Numbered from the stretch's first letter, positions 1 to 10,008 are shown. The stretch is DNA of 64,000 bases from Prorocentrum cordatum (GCA_963575745.1 CAUYUJ010014627.1:596530-660529), one strand, 5' to 3'. Notes: generated from the letters alone by a model not told the origin. Program-made: numbers and translations.

Positions 1-1450
1 GCGAGCGGCCCCTCCCTCGGCTCCCGGAGGGCTCCGGGCGAGAAGTTTTGTCTGTGTCCGGCTGCACGGGGAGCCCCTCTGCTTGCGCAAGACGCACGAT
101 GTCTTGCGCTGCGAGGCCCTCGGCGCGGCTCACCCTTGCCAGCCCGGCATCTCGGCATCTCGGAATCCACCTCCGCCTTAGTTGCAGACCCGCGGCCTCT
201 ACCCACTGGGCTGACCTAGGGGCTGACTTTTCGCTGGCGGAGAGAGAGATATAGAGAGAGAGAGAAAACAAAAACAGAAGCGTTCTGGTCGGACGGCACC
301 TCTGGCGAGATCCAGGGATCAGCGGTATCAGTACCTTTGATGCGTCCTCTGGCCTCCGCCTCTTGCCCCGTGTTCTTGCTCCTTCCTCCTCGTGCCGGCC
401 CTGTCTCACGATTTTTAGTGGCAGTCCTATTTTCTCGGAGTGCTGCTTCTCACTCACTTGGGTCAGGGGGTGCTCGCCCGCGAGCACTTGAGTCTTTTAA
501 GGAGACGGAGTCTGGCAGCGGTACCTTGTTGTTTCCCCAGTCTCAGCGCCACCGAGACGGGTACACAGTTAATAGGCTTTTCGGCAGTTCGTCGGATGGT
601 ATCGGCGGGGAAGCACACCACGTCGTCTGGTCGGCCAGGGAGCCAAGGAGTTCGGCGAACGAATTTGGCGTACAGACGCTCCAGCGTCCCATTGGTGGGG
701 CAGCTGGGACCTGTAGACAACGAGCTTCCCCAGCGTCCCATTGGTGGGGCAGCTGGTCCCCCTCGTTTCGCGCCCTCCTTCAGGACCTGACGCCCCTGGG
801 GTCCTGAACCCCCCCCTCCCGCGGGGTCCTGTGACCCTCATCCGCCCTTCCGCCGCCCCTCCGCGGGCCCCTAGTGGTTACAATACACATATTTCGGCAT
901 GCGGACTTCACTAACATGAGCGTCTGGGATTTCGTGAAGTGCAATGTTTGGCGCAGCGAATTTCGCGAAAAACGTCGGTTCGGATTTCCCAAGTGGTTAT
1001 GATGCCGTATTTCGGATTTTAGACATGTCTTCCGACGTACTTCGGGAATTCTGAAACGGGCTGTCATGAAATCTCGGGAAGCTCATATATGTAAAATCTG
1101 AAATCTGAAACACAATGAATAGAGGCGCCAACGATTCGGAATAGGTGCAGATCGGACGCTCAGAATCCAACGAGTAGGTGATCTAGGCTCGAAATGGGAT
1201 TCGCATGGGGTTTTCAAACACCCAATGAACAGATAGGTCAAGGGGGAAGGGTCCCAGGAGGAGGGGGCGGGATCGGGCTGGATAAGGTAGGGAAGGGAAT
1301 GAGATGGGTTGGATGTGGGGGAATCAGAGATGGGGAGGGGCCAAGCTAGGCGCGCTCGCCCCGCATCTGACATCCCACCCCTCCCTCCCGCCCCGTCCGC
1401 GCCGATTCGGCTCGGGCCGGGCCCCCGCGCGCGGCGGCCCCCGCCTCCTT
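1..1450. other. No gene recognised
   Basis: I see no convincing exon here on either strand. The open frames are Arg/Ser/Pro-rich translations without motifs. The AT-richer part at about 880-1110 has several degenerate copies of a TTCGGAT-like word, but no clear period. A short GA run lies at 239-266. Confidence 0.6.
681..756 (+). repeat. 27-bp direct repeat, two copies 49 bp apart
   Basis: The 27-bp word beginning CCAGCGTCCCATTGG and ending GGGGCAGCTGG occurs identically at 681-707 and 730-756. It reads as a recent tandem duplication of about 49 bp. No function is visible. Confidence 0.9.
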
Positions 1451-1460
1451 TTCCTTATCA

Positions 1461-1494
1461 TCCATCCTCCTTATCCTCCTCCTCCTCCTCCTCC

Positions 1495-1526
<32 letters not shown>

Positions 1527-1705
1527 CTCCTCCTCCCCCTCCTCCCCCTCTTCCTCGACTCCTCCTCCTCCACGCACTCCCCTATCCCCATCCCCCCCCC
1601 TTCCTCCTCCTCCTCCTCCTCCTCCTCCTCCTCCTCCTCCTCCTCCCCCTCCTCCTCCTCCTCCTCCTCCTCCTCCTCACGACGACGACGACGACGACGA
1701 CGACG
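1461..1705. repeat. (CCT)n triplet arrays ending in (GAC)n
   Basis: Long interrupted CCT runs fill 1461-1680 and are followed directly by a short GAC run. The apparent poly-Ser/Pro/Leu frames here are repeat translations. Confidence 0.95.
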
Positions 1706-1796
1706 GGGGCAGCGGCGGCGGCGGCGGCCGGGCGGCGGCGGCCGATGCCGCTGCGGCGCCCTGCGGGCTGCGCCAGCGCCCCGGAGGCCGAGGCCG

Positions 1797-1802
1797 GGAG
1801 AG

Positions 1803-1853
<51 letters not shown>

Positions 1854-1868
1854 GAGAGAGAGAGAGAG
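1797..1868. repeat. (GA)n dinucleotide array
   Basis: An almost uninterrupted GA run of about 70 bp with one C interruption. It sits between GC-rich sequence and AG-rich sequence extending to about 1990. Confidence 0.95.
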
Positions 1869-2324
1869 GGAACGAAAGAGGGGGGGAAGAAGGAGGACAA
1901 GGAGGACAAGGGCGGAAAAGGGGGAGAGGAGAAGTGGATGAGGAAAAGGAGGAGCAGGAGGAGCAGGGAGCAGGAGGATCAGGAGGTGAAGGTAAAGGCG
2001 CAGAAGGGAGCGGACACCGTCGTCGGACACCCCCCACAACCAATAAGGCCCACGACCGAGAGGGGCGGAGGAGGTGAGGAGGGCCCTCGATTCAAAATTC
2101 GGACCATCCTCCGCAGGCCCCCTCAAGTCTCGCGGAGGAGGAGGAGGAGGAGGAGGAGGATGAGGAGGAGGACGGTGGCGACGCTTTCTTGCTCGATGCC
2201 AGCTGTCGTCTAGTCGCTGCGACGACGCTGTCTTCGGTCTTCGGTGAGCCGCTGGTGGGCGCACGAACGATTCGATTCCACTTCTAGAGTTCGAAAGATG
2301 AAAGTGCTGCGTGTGTCCGAGTGT

Positions 2325-2425
2325 CCTTCTCCTCCTCCACCTCCTTCTCCTCCTCCTCCTTCTCCCCCTCCTCCTCCTCCTCCTCCTCCTCCTCCTCCTC
2401 CTCCTCCTCCTCCTCCTCCTCCTCC
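2325..2425. repeat. (CCT)n array
   Basis: A 100-bp CCT run. A second CCT-rich block lies at 2760-2855. The stretch between and around them (2426-2597) has no recognisable exon. Confidence 0.95.
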
Positions 2426-2599
2426 TTGGGAGCGCAGTGCGGAGCGCCGGGGCGGCGAGTGCGCGAGGCGGCCTCTCTAGACGCCGCTCGGCAAATGCGC
2501 AAATGCGCAACGCCGTAACAACAAGCCGCAATAAAGAATAGAGGAACGAGGAGAAACGACACCACCACAACTAGGGCAAGGAGCTGAGGAGCTGGGGGG

Positions 2600-2692
2600 G
2601 GCCCCAAGTGCGCCGATGTCCAGCTCGAGGAGGCGTCGTGCACCTCCTCGCTGGAGGTGGCCAGCCTGGTGGTGGCGTGGTGGCGGCGTCGC
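2600..2692 (-). repeat. Upstream-strand copy of a duplicated exon-like block
   Basis: Read on the minus strand, this block contains the peptide word ATSSEEVHD, which also occurs at about 3108-3166. The DNA identity is high across about 60 bp (CACCTCCTCGCTGGAGGTGG in plus orientation) and drops on either side. This suggests duplication of a small exon or of a repeat containing it. No splice sites are secure. Confidence 0.5.
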
Positions 2693-3069
2693 CTCTCCCC
2701 CCCCTCTCCGAAAAGCACTGCGTGTCCGACGTCCTGAGGACCGTCCGACTTGTTATCCTTTTTCTCCTCCTCGTCCTCCTTCTCCTCCTCCTCCTCCTCC
2801 TCCTCCTCCTCCTCCGCCTCCTCCTACTCCTCCTCCTGCTCCTGCTCCTCTGGCTCAGCAGTCAGGCTTACTCCGCGGAATCACGTCTGAGTTCATCCTG
2901 CACCATCCTCGTCCTCCTCATCCGGCGGCCCGGGGGCCCTGCAGCAAAAAAACACAGCGCCGCGCCGAATGGACGCTTAGAGGGCGGGCGCGACCGACTA
3001 AAAACGACGCCGCCACCACCGAGGCGAGAAGCCGAAGGGGTTTTCCTGATGGCGTGCCCCCCCTGTCCA

Positions 3070-3170
3070 GGTCGAGGCATCCGCGATGGCGAGCTCGGGA
3101 AAGCATCGTGGAAGAATCGTGCACCTCCTCGCTGGAGGTGGCCCCCTCGGTGGCGACGGCGTCGCCTCTC
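3070..3170 (-). CDS. Possible 3' exon of gene A (weak)
   Basis: An acceptor-like GGCGCAG ends at 3171 on the minus strand. It is followed by an acidic frame with ATSSEEVHD, then a frame that degenerates into Arg/Gly-rich sequence. It could be a downstream exon of the gene at 3.6-8.3 kb. However, the phase does not join the last exon I place there, so an exon or a boundary is missing. The duplicated copy at 2.6 kb supports calling it a mobile or duplicated unit. Confidence 0.25.
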
Positions 3171-3469
3171 CTGCGCCAGTGGCCACAGGAGCGCTACTTC
3201 ACTTCAGCATGTGCTTGGCAGAGCGCCAGCTGCCCGGAACGTTGGAATCGTCCTGCCCCTCCCTCACCCTTCCTCCTCCTCCTCCTGCCCCTCCTCCTTC
3301 CTCCTCCTCCTCTGGCCATCGCTCGGACGTCCATTCCCTGTGTTTTGTTTGGTTTCGTGCGTGTTTTTTTGTTCTCGTCAAATCATCAAGGGTGGTCCTC
3401 GATGGTCCTCGGAGTCCTTGCCGAAAGAACAATGCACGCGTCCGAGCGATGCCTCGCCCTCCTGCCCCT

Positions 3470-3521
3470 CCTCCTCCTCCTCCTCCTCCTCCTCCACCTC
3501 CTCCTCCTCCTCCTCCTCCTC

Positions 3522-3552
<31 letters not shown>

Positions 3553-3590
3553 TCCTCCTCCTCCTCCTCCTCCTCCTCCTGATCCTCGTC
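3470..3590. repeat. (CCT)n array, probably intronic
   Basis: A triplet run of about 110 bp downstream (minus sense) of the last confident gene A exon. On the minus strand it reads AGG/GGA and generates a spurious poly-Gly frame. Confidence 0.95.
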
Positions 3591-3641
3591 CTTCTCCGCT
3601 CCCCCGCTCGTCCGCCCAGCCCCCCTCGCCCTCCACCCTAC

Positions 3642-4235
3642 GATCCTCCTCCTCCTCCGCCTCTGGCTTCTTCGCCTTCCCGAGCCCCTGGCGCTTGGCG
3701 GCCAGGATCTGCGCTGGGCCTTGAAGCTGCTGCTCGGTCTTCTCCTCGGGTTTCTCCTCCTCCTCCATCTTCGGCCTGACGAGCTTGATGTAGCCCTGGC
3801 CGTCGATGGGCCACGTCTCGAGCCCCTTCCCAGACTGGGAAGTCTTGGCCACGAGGGTGCGCAACGTCACGGTGACCTTCTCCATCCCCCTCGCCGGCGG
3901 CCCGAAGAGCGCAGCAGAAATGGCGGCCATCTCGGCGCCGGCGCCGTCGTCGTCAGCCGCGGGCGCCGCTGCGAGTGGCGCCGGAGCAGCGGACGGCGCC
4001 CCCTCGGCAGCAGCCGGGCCCGGAGCGTCGTGCTCGGCCTCGACCGCCTCGACCCCCTCATCACGCAGGCGGCGGACCTCGGCTTCAGCGTGGCTCAGGA
4101 AACCGCAGCGCATGTCATACACCAACTCCATCTCGTCATTGATCACCTCCATATTGCACTTATCCGCCTTGTTGTGGGACGGGACGATCCACGCGGGCAC
4201 CAGCAGGTCGGTGTTGAGGGAGGTCGAGCCCGAGC
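3642..4235 (-). CDS. Gene A exon 5 (last confident exon), unknown protein
   Basis: The exon opens after a GGCGCAG acceptor and continues the frame of exon 4 through a split Gly codon. It encodes STSLNTDLLVPAWIVPSHNK, a charged helical stretch (residues EAEVRRLRDEGVEAVEAEHD), an Ala/Pro-rich linker, then MEKVTVTLRTLVAKTSQSGK and a Lys/Glu-rich tail (KRQGLGKAKKPEAEEEEDR). The end at about 3642 uses a GT donor and is the least certain boundary, since the frame simply runs on into a poly-Gly repeat. The plus strand opposite has a long open frame that is an antisense shadow. The family is not recognised. Confidence 0.7.
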
Positions 4236-4244
4236 CTGCGCCAC

Positions 4245-4292
<48 letters not shown>

Positions 4293-4631
4293 AAAAAGAG
4301 AGAGCGAGGGAGGGGCGGAGGGGCCCCAGGGAGGGGGGGGGAGAGGGGGGCCCTGGACTTGCCGCAGGCGGCCGCCTCCGCCGTGGCGCTGCCGGCCGCG
4401 AGCTCCGGCTCCGCTGGTCGGCAGGCAAGCGACCGCCGCCCCCGCCCCCCCCCCCGGGGCCCTGGGGAAGAGGAGAAGAAGAAGGGGGGGAGGAGAAGGA
4501 AGAGGAGGAGGAGGGAGGAGGAAGAGGAGGAGGAGGAGGAGGATCGGGGAGGCAGGGGATAGGGGAGGAGGAGGAGGGGGGATCAGGAGGAGGAATTACC
4601 GCCCTGCCCTGAGATTCGCGGCCCGGAGCAC
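4236..4631 (-). other. Intron 4 of gene A, with GA and CCT/AGG repeats
   Basis: A GT-AG intron of 396 bp. It contains a GA run at 4250-4292 and G-rich/AGG-rich DNA at 4440-4600. No exon-like sequence is visible inside. Confidence 0.7.
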
Positions 4632-5286
4632 CATGGATGAAAAAGTCTATGCCAGCAACCTTGCAGATCTTGTAGTTCTTGGCGCCCTGGACGAACGCGG
4701 TCGACACCATGCCGCCGAGGACCATCCTCACATCGTCCATCTTCTTAGCGTCGCGGGCGTCGGAGTGCAATTTCAGATCTGGGTTCTTGGCGCTGAAGTC
4801 CGCCTCCAGGAACTCGCCCGCCATGCCCCTCTGTTGGTAATCGTGCATGGTCTTCGAGACGAATGCTTGCAGATGGCTGCGAATCAGGTGGACCAAGTAG
4901 AGCGGCACGTCTCCTTCATCGTCGACTGGCCACGACATGAACTCGGACAGGGTGCCCATCGACGACGGGGGGTGGCCGCGCGTGTCTTCGGCGGTGGCGT
5001 CGCCGTCGCCTTGCTCATCTTCTTCCTTCACCATCTGCAACTCGACCTTCTGCACCTTTTCCTCCACCTTACCTGGACTGCCTGCCGGGCTCCGATTCGG
5101 CACCATGTTCTCCGCGATGTGCTTCACGACCTTCTTGATGGCATCCTGGGCTGGGGGGCCGTCGCACTCAGAGACTCCAGTGATCAGCGCGTGCCACACC
5201 TTGCACCATTCCTCCCTGTTGTAGACCACGGCGTCCACGGCTGCGAGATCGACGACGTGGCTCTCGATGCGGGGCGCGAGACTGGC
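4632..5286 (-). CDS. Gene A exon 4, unknown protein
   Basis: The exon begins after GCTGCCAG and continues exon 3 in phase 0, giving FQ then ASLAPRIESHVVDLAAVDAV. The open frame does not start at an ATG here: the first Met-like codon near 5238 is a GTG inside the exon. The 218 codons encode a Trp-containing helical start (NREEWCKVWHALITGV), an acidic linker with VEEKVQKVELQMVKEEDEQ, and a second globular block (LYLVHLIRSHLQAFVSKTMH). They end in KICKVAGIDFFIH and a one-base overhang before a GT donor. No catalytic motif is evident. The length is consistent with a multi-domain dinoflagellate protein of unknown role. Confidence 0.8.
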
Positions 5287-5463
5287 CTGGCAGCGAGGCG
5301 TTCTTCCTCTTCCTCCTCCTCCCCCTCTCCTCCTCCTCCTTCCCCTACGCTGCTCCTCCTCCTCCTCCTCCTCCTTCTCCTCTTCCTCCTCCTTCTCCGA
5401 CCTTCTCCTCTTCGTTCTCCTCCTCCTCCTCCTCCTCCTCCTCCTCCCCCCCTTCCCTCCCCC

Positions 5464-5494
<31 letters not shown>

Positions 5495-5613
5495 TCCTAC
5501 TCCCTCTCCTCCTCCTCCTCCGCCTCCTTGCCTTTCCTCATTCTTCTCAACCTCCTCCTTTTTCCTCCTCCTCCTCCTCCTCCTCCTCCTCCTCCTCCCC
5601 CTCCCAGGCGGAC
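5287..5613 (-). other. Intron 3 of gene A, filled with AGG/CCT triplets
   Basis: A canonical AG|GT donor and CAG|G acceptor bound 327 bp that are almost wholly CCT on the plus strand. The intron is essentially a microsatellite. Confidence 0.8.
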
Positions 5614-6906
5614 CTGGAACTTGCTCAGCGCAGCCTTGGTCTCCCCCAGGAGTTGGCCACCAGAGCCGAACTGGCCTGTCAAGAGCTCGAGCGCCTCCAA
5701 CGTGTACTGGGTGCGGATCTTCAGGAGGAACTCGAGATCCCGCTCGGCAGTCGAGCGGTCCTTGAGCAGCTCCTGGAACTCCACGGGGACGTCGCCCTTC
5801 TGGACGGTGATTTTGGCCACCTTCATGAGACACGCAGTCCACTCAATCTTGAAGGTCTGGGTGCAGTACGGCTCTATGCGCGCCAGCACGTCGGCCACGT
5901 TCAGGTCGTGCTTCGGCGAGATTTCGCCGAAGACGCCCTGGGACATCTTCTGGCACGCCGACTGCAGTTTGATCGGCACCATCAGGTTGTTGTGATTCAC
6001 GAACTCGATGATCTCCCGAAATGCCCCCGAGTACCTGATCTGATCACACTCGTCAGCGTCCTTGCGCTCGCCCCCACTCTCCGACACGAGGGCCTTCAGC
6101 TTCTCCGCGACATCGCCCGCAGGCAGCGTTCCAGGAGCAATGTTCGGCACGATAGACTTCGCGCGCATGGCGATGGCAGCCAGCTCCGGCCTGAGTTCGG
6201 ACCACTTCTTGAACTCCTTCCCGCGGTACACCACCGAAGCCTGGAAGACGAACTTGGTCATCAGGCTCGCGGTCAAGCGCTTCACCTGCATGGCGATCTC
6301 AGGCGTCGCCTCAGGCTCGTCGTCGTGGGCGGAGCACGCGTAGTCGACGTTGTAGACGAAGTCCTCGAGCCCCTTGGTCGCGCGCGGCCCCTTGGGGCCC
6401 GGGCTGGTTGGGCGATACGGCAGCGGCGCCGCCTTCGCCTTGGCCTTGGACTTGGCCCTCGCCTTGCCCTTGGCCTTCGCCTTTGCATTGGGGGGCTCCG
6501 TTGACTGCGTTGGCTGCGTCTCCTCCGCCGCCTCCCCCGCCTTGGCCTGTGCTGCTGCGAGTTTCGAGAAGGCCACGGAGCTCGTCATGGGAACGAGAAG
6601 CCGCTGCATCACCTGTTGGGCCTCTTCGTCGAAACGCTGGAAGATCCAGTCCTCGCCGCTGCTCCTGCGGGGGATGCACAGGAGCAGGATGTCGATGAAA
6701 ATCAACCCCAGCCATTCCTTGGAGACGGACTTGCTGAAGTTCACCTTCAGCATGGTCGCAGCGTGGTGGAGCAAGCTGATGATGCTCCCTCCCCTGATGT
6801 CGGCGTGGCCGAACATGCAATCGCGCTTGAGGATGTCGAGCACTTCCCCCCACACGCCCCAACCGTTCAACGTGTTGAACAATGACTTCAGGTTGATGAA
6901 CTCATC
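5614..6906 (-). CDS. Gene A exon 3, unknown protein with Lys/Ala-rich linker
   Basis: This is exactly 431 codons, phase 0 to phase 0. The frame reads DEFINLKSLFNTLNGWGVWG, then IRGGSIISLLHHAATMLKVN and a hydrophobic LGLIFIDILLLCIPRRSSGE stretch. A strongly basic Ala/Lys repeat (AKAKAKGKARAKSKAKAKAA) about 150-175 residues in could bind nucleic acid or act as a flexible nuclear linker. A second mostly helical domain follows (YRGKEFKKWSELRPELAAIA; ISPKHDLNVADVLARIEPYC). The exon ends AAG TTC CAG|GT. The upstream boundary CAGAG|GA pairs with a GA donor. No family is recognised; the exon is supported by codon character and splice phase. Confidence 0.8.
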
Positions 6907-7180
6907 CTCTGCCGCAGGCAGGGCCCCCCCCCCAAAAAAAAAAAAAAAAAAACAGGAGGAGGAGGGAGGAGGGGGGAGGCGGAGGAGGAGGAGAAGGGGA
7001 GATGGCGGGGGAGGGGGCCGGGCCCAAGGAGGATAGGGGGAGTGGGGAAGAGGCGGAGAGGGAGCTGGCCGACCCCCGGCCAGAGAGCCCATGGGGCCCA
7101 TGGGGCCCAGAATGGCTTCGAACGCCCTGGGCCCTGGGCCCTCCCCGACCTGGCCAGTTCCCGACCCCCCGACCCCAGTC

Positions 7181-7977
7181 CTCGGACGTGAACTTGAGCT
7201 TGTACTCCGCATGCTTCTTGACCCAACCCCACCATTTAGCAGCGTATGTGGGATCGGCAGAGCATGTAGTGTTTATCAAATGCCATTCGTCGATCATCTT
7301 CGGGGTGGCCACCATTTTCTCGCGAAATGTGATACCGTTCCCCTTATGCCACTTGTTGTGGTAGTTGATGAGGTACACCTGGCCCACCTCAGGCATCTTG
7401 GAATGCCAGAAGCACGCTGGCACCCCGTCCTTCAAGCATTCCATGACGTATTTGTTGGTAGGCCAGCGCTGAAAAGCAATATAGGCAGCCGCTGTCAAGT
7501 TTCCCCAGCTCATCGACCATACAGGAAACTCAGAGGTCTGACCTGTGCCATGGCCATCAACGAGCGCGGGGTCCCATTGCATCCACGCCTCTCCCCTGAG
7601 CTCCGGACAGATCCCATCTGTAGCGATGCCCTGCGCGAAGGTCTCGACCATGTCATCCATGCTGTCGCGGTTCAAGGGGTGCGGCACGATGGTCCGACGC
7701 TTGTTCCCATCGGCATCGATGTAGAACCAAGGGATGGTGAGTTTAGTATCGCCGGCGTAATGTTTCTTCATCTCTTTGATCATCAGCAGCCCCTCCAGAG
7801 GGCCGAACCTTGCGTGCAGGGTCAGATCTTTCCCCCACAAGATTGCATCGGCGGCAGCCACCACGGAACTGGGATCGCCACTGCCAGGCTTGACCGCTGC
7901 CGCGCCCGACGACGCGATGATGCCGCTCCCACTGCTCCCCGCCGCCGCTCCATCCTGGCCACCTCGGGTCTGTGGGT
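7181..7977 (-). CDS. Gene A exon 2, unknown Trp-rich protein
   Basis: 265 codons plus a two-base lead-in after a CCCGCAG acceptor. After a Gly/Ala/Ser-rich start (GAAAGSSGSGIIASSGAAAV) comes a well-ordered globular domain with ADAILWGKDLTLHARFGPLE, IPWFYIDADGNKRRTIVPHP, GEAWMQWDPALVDGHGTGQT and WGNLTAAAYIAFQRWPTNKY. It ends in AAKWWGWVKKHAEYKLKFTSE. The many Trp/Tyr residues and the conserved-looking Gly/Pro turns indicate real selection, but I do not recognise the fold. The exon ends at GAG|GACTGG, a GA donor. The next acceptor (CAGAG|GATGAG) repeats the GAGGA word, so both intron ends share a short direct repeat. Confidence 0.8.
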
Positions 7978-8097
7978 CTGCGGGCGCACGCTCACGCGCG
8001 CACGCGCGCGCGCGCGCACGCACCCACACGCACGCGCACAACGCGCACAACCACACACACACACACTCTCTCTCTCAGTCCAGTCGAGCCATCGAGC
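7978..8097 (-). other. Intron 1 of gene A with CA/GCAC repeats
   Basis: A short intron bounded by a GC donor (CCAG|GC) and a CAG acceptor. It is composed largely of CA, CGCA and CT dinucleotide runs at 7990-8077. Confidence 0.7.
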
Positions 8098-8282
8098 CTG
8101 GAAGCTTCGACTGCTTGGACGAAGGGCTGGTGGGCTCGCTGGGGGTCTTCCCCTTGATCTTGCGCCGCTTCTTCTCCGGCTCAGGCGCAGGCTGCTTCTG
8201 CTTCTGCTCCATCTCCATGAGCAGCCGGGGGCGGGGTCTTCCCGAGAAAGTGGAGGAAGGTGCCCTCAGTGAAGGAGATACG
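8098..8282 (-). CDS. Gene A exon 1 (first recognised), basic low-complexity N-terminus
   Basis: The frame encodes a Ser/Pro/Arg-rich lead, MEMEQKQKQPAPEPEKKRRK and KGKTPSEPTSPSSKQSKLP. The KKRRK cluster resembles a monopartite nuclear localisation signal. It joins exon 2 through a split Asp codon across a GC-AG intron, and the phase agrees. The 5' boundary is an inferred GGCCAG acceptor. No ATG start is assigned, and the true first exon may lie upstream. Confidence 0.55.
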
Positions 8283-8402
8283 CTGGCCACAAAAGGCTGG
8301 CAATATTCTGCCTCGGACCGAACAGGCCGCGCGCCCCCCGCGGCCCGACGTCGATTAGTTCACGTTCTCTTGCTTCGCTCTCTCGCGCCGCCCCCCGGGG
8401 CA

Positions 8403-8590
8403 CGGCAGGTTCGCGTAGTGCCGACCCCAGCGTTGGTTTTTGACACCGCAGGGATCGTTCAACCTTGAACGATCGGCCGCTGCCGCAACGTCCGATCGTT
8501 CAACATCGATCGATTCTGGGTCGCCGGCGGCGTTCAACCTTGAACGCCCGCGCCGGGGTCGCCGCTGGTCGACACGACGCGAACCTGCCG
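8403..8590. mobile_element. Short inverted-repeat element (family 1, copy a)
   Basis: Perfect 14-bp terminal inverted repeats (CGGCAGGTTCGCGT at 8403-8416 and its complement at 8577-8590) enclose 188 bp. Inside are two further palindromes built on the word GTTCAA-CC-TTGAAC, at 8453-8474 and 8529-8548, and another GATCGTTCAA at about 8501. A diverged second copy lies near 53470-53690. No coding capacity; MITE-like or introner-like. Confidence 0.8.
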
Positions 8591-8888
8591 TAGAGGAAGC
8601 GGTCGCTGCGTCGCTGCTCGAAGCCGCGGGCCCCCGGGCCCCTGGGCGGAGGCGCGAACCGCGAAGTGCGACTTCAAACCCTCTCGGGGACTCTCATGCT
8701 CTTTTAGCTCTGGCGAGGGGTCGGAGCGGGTCGAATTGGGCCGAGTTTGCACTCGCGCCCCACTCTTGCAGAGTGCTGGGCTGCAACCGCACGATCAAAC
8801 CGCGATGCGGGCTGCCGAGGCTACTCGCGCCCGAGCCCCCTCACTGCCCTGGGGCCCACCCCTACCTAATCCGAGTCGTCGATCACAA
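8591..8888. other. Spacer between genes B and A; nothing recognised
   Basis: GC-rich sequence downstream of the gene B stop codon. No exon, repeat or regulatory site could be supported. Confidence 0.5.
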
Positions 8889-9141
8889 TCATGCTCGGGG
8901 GGCGGCGGCAGCTGGGGCGAGACGGTCGAGACGCGAAGCCGATGTTGTCGGCCTCGCGCCGTCGTCGCCCTCCTCCCGCCTCCGCTTCAGGGAGAGGGCC
9001 CTCGTGAGCAGGCACGATGTCCGGTGGCGGGTCGTCACGCGCACGTACATGTAGACCAAGCGCATGATGTGTGCATGCATAGCGTTCCCAGATTGCTCAG
9101 ACATAGCAAGCCTGTTCCTCGGCGGCTGACCGTACAGGGTC
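8889..9141 (-). CDS. Gene B exon 4: C5-MTase motif X and C-terminus
   Basis: The exon starts after CCGTAG| and completes a split Arg codon from exon 3. It encodes TLYGQPPRNRLAMSEQSGNA followed by MHAHIMRLVYMYV. The EQSGNAMHAH segment is motif X (Q-x-GNA/S-M/V), which packs against the AdoMet pocket in C5 methyltransferases. A basic, low-complexity tail runs to a TGA at 8889. An alternative GT donor sits after LVYMY, so the tail could instead be intronic. Terminal placement of motif X is as expected for the family. Confidence 0.7.
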
Positions 9142-9692
9142 CTACGGTTCCAAAGGGGGAGGAGGGAGGGGGGGGGGGGAGAGGAGAAGGAAGAGGAGCA
9201 GGAGGAGAAGGAGGAGGGGGAAGGAGACGGGGGGGGCAAAGGCGGAGGGGGGGAGAGGGGGGAGGCAGGAAGCGGGGGGGCAGGATGGGGGAGCAGGAGC
9301 GGGAGCGAGAAGAGGAGCAGGATGAGCAGAGGGGAGGAGCATGAGACGGAGGCAACGAGGAGGGGGGAGGAGAAGCACCCCTCGTGCAAAGGGGAACTCT
9401 GGACGTATTTCCAGAGTGAGGAGGCCGAACGGTCATTCATTCACTGTGCTTGGGTGCGAAGCTGAAATGGGGATCCACGGCGAAGATTCTCGCCGTTGTT
9501 TTGTCGCGTCGTTCGCGCCCATGCCCGCCCGCGACCCGCTCCCGACCCGCCCGCGACCCGCCGCGCGACCCACCCGCGACTCCCGCGACCCACCTGCGAC
9601 CCACCCGCGACCCACCTCGCGACCCACCCCGCGCCCGCCCCCTCACTATTATCCGCAATTGCGGGGTGCTACGTAGTTTCCCCACGCCAGTC
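9142..9692 (-). other. Intron 3 of gene B (GA-AG), with AGG array
   Basis: The donor is TAG|GACTGG and the acceptor is GTAG|GACCCT, so the word TAGGAC is repeated at both ends. The interior holds a GGA-rich block at 9160-9370 (plus strand) and repeated CGACCCACC-type words at 9530-9640. Confidence 0.65.
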
Positions 9693-10008
9693 CTATCGAT
9701 TGAAAACGAACTGCATCCGTATCCGAAGAACTGCTCCAGCGCGGGGAACCCCTGGGCCAGGAGGAGCTCCCGGGGAGACAGCCATCGAGAGACCGCGGGA
9801 AGGGGGAACTCGCTGCTCTTATCTGCCCATATGAAATGGCAATTGCGGATCACGGTTTGGAGGGTGCCATCCTGACCCGATGTGGAAGTCCTGTGGTCTG
9901 GGTTTTGATTCAAACTCCAGGATCGGCCAGGGTATTGCTGCCGGTATCCCTGTAAGAAATTGTACTCCATGTCGTTCAAAGCGTACTCGAAAGGGTCAGG
10001 GGTCTCGC
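9693..10008 (-). CDS. Gene B exon 3: C5-MTase motif IX region
   Basis: The exon joins exon 2 (Arg-Gly split codon) and encodes ETPDPFEYALNDMEYNFLQG, a variable target-recognition-like stretch, then SRWLSPRELLLAQGFPALEQ. The RWLSPRELLLAQGFP segment matches motif IX of C5 methyltransferases (R-x-L-T/S-P-R-E-x-x-x-x-Q-G-F/Y-P). It ends SFSIDR across a GA donor. Length 316 bp, phases 1 to 2, consistent with both neighbours. Confidence 0.8.

Noticed and set aside
1304-3780. Poly-Pro/Ser/Leu/Arg frames in the first 4 kb
   Set aside because: Pure translation of CCT/GGA/GA microsatellites.
5230-5240. Start codon for an independent gene at about 5238
   Set aside because: The codon is GTG inside an exon whose acceptor is at 5287 and which joins exon 3 in phase.
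3721-6504. Long plus-strand open frame opposite gene A
   Set aside because: It is antisense to exons with better protein character and passes straight through CCT repeats.
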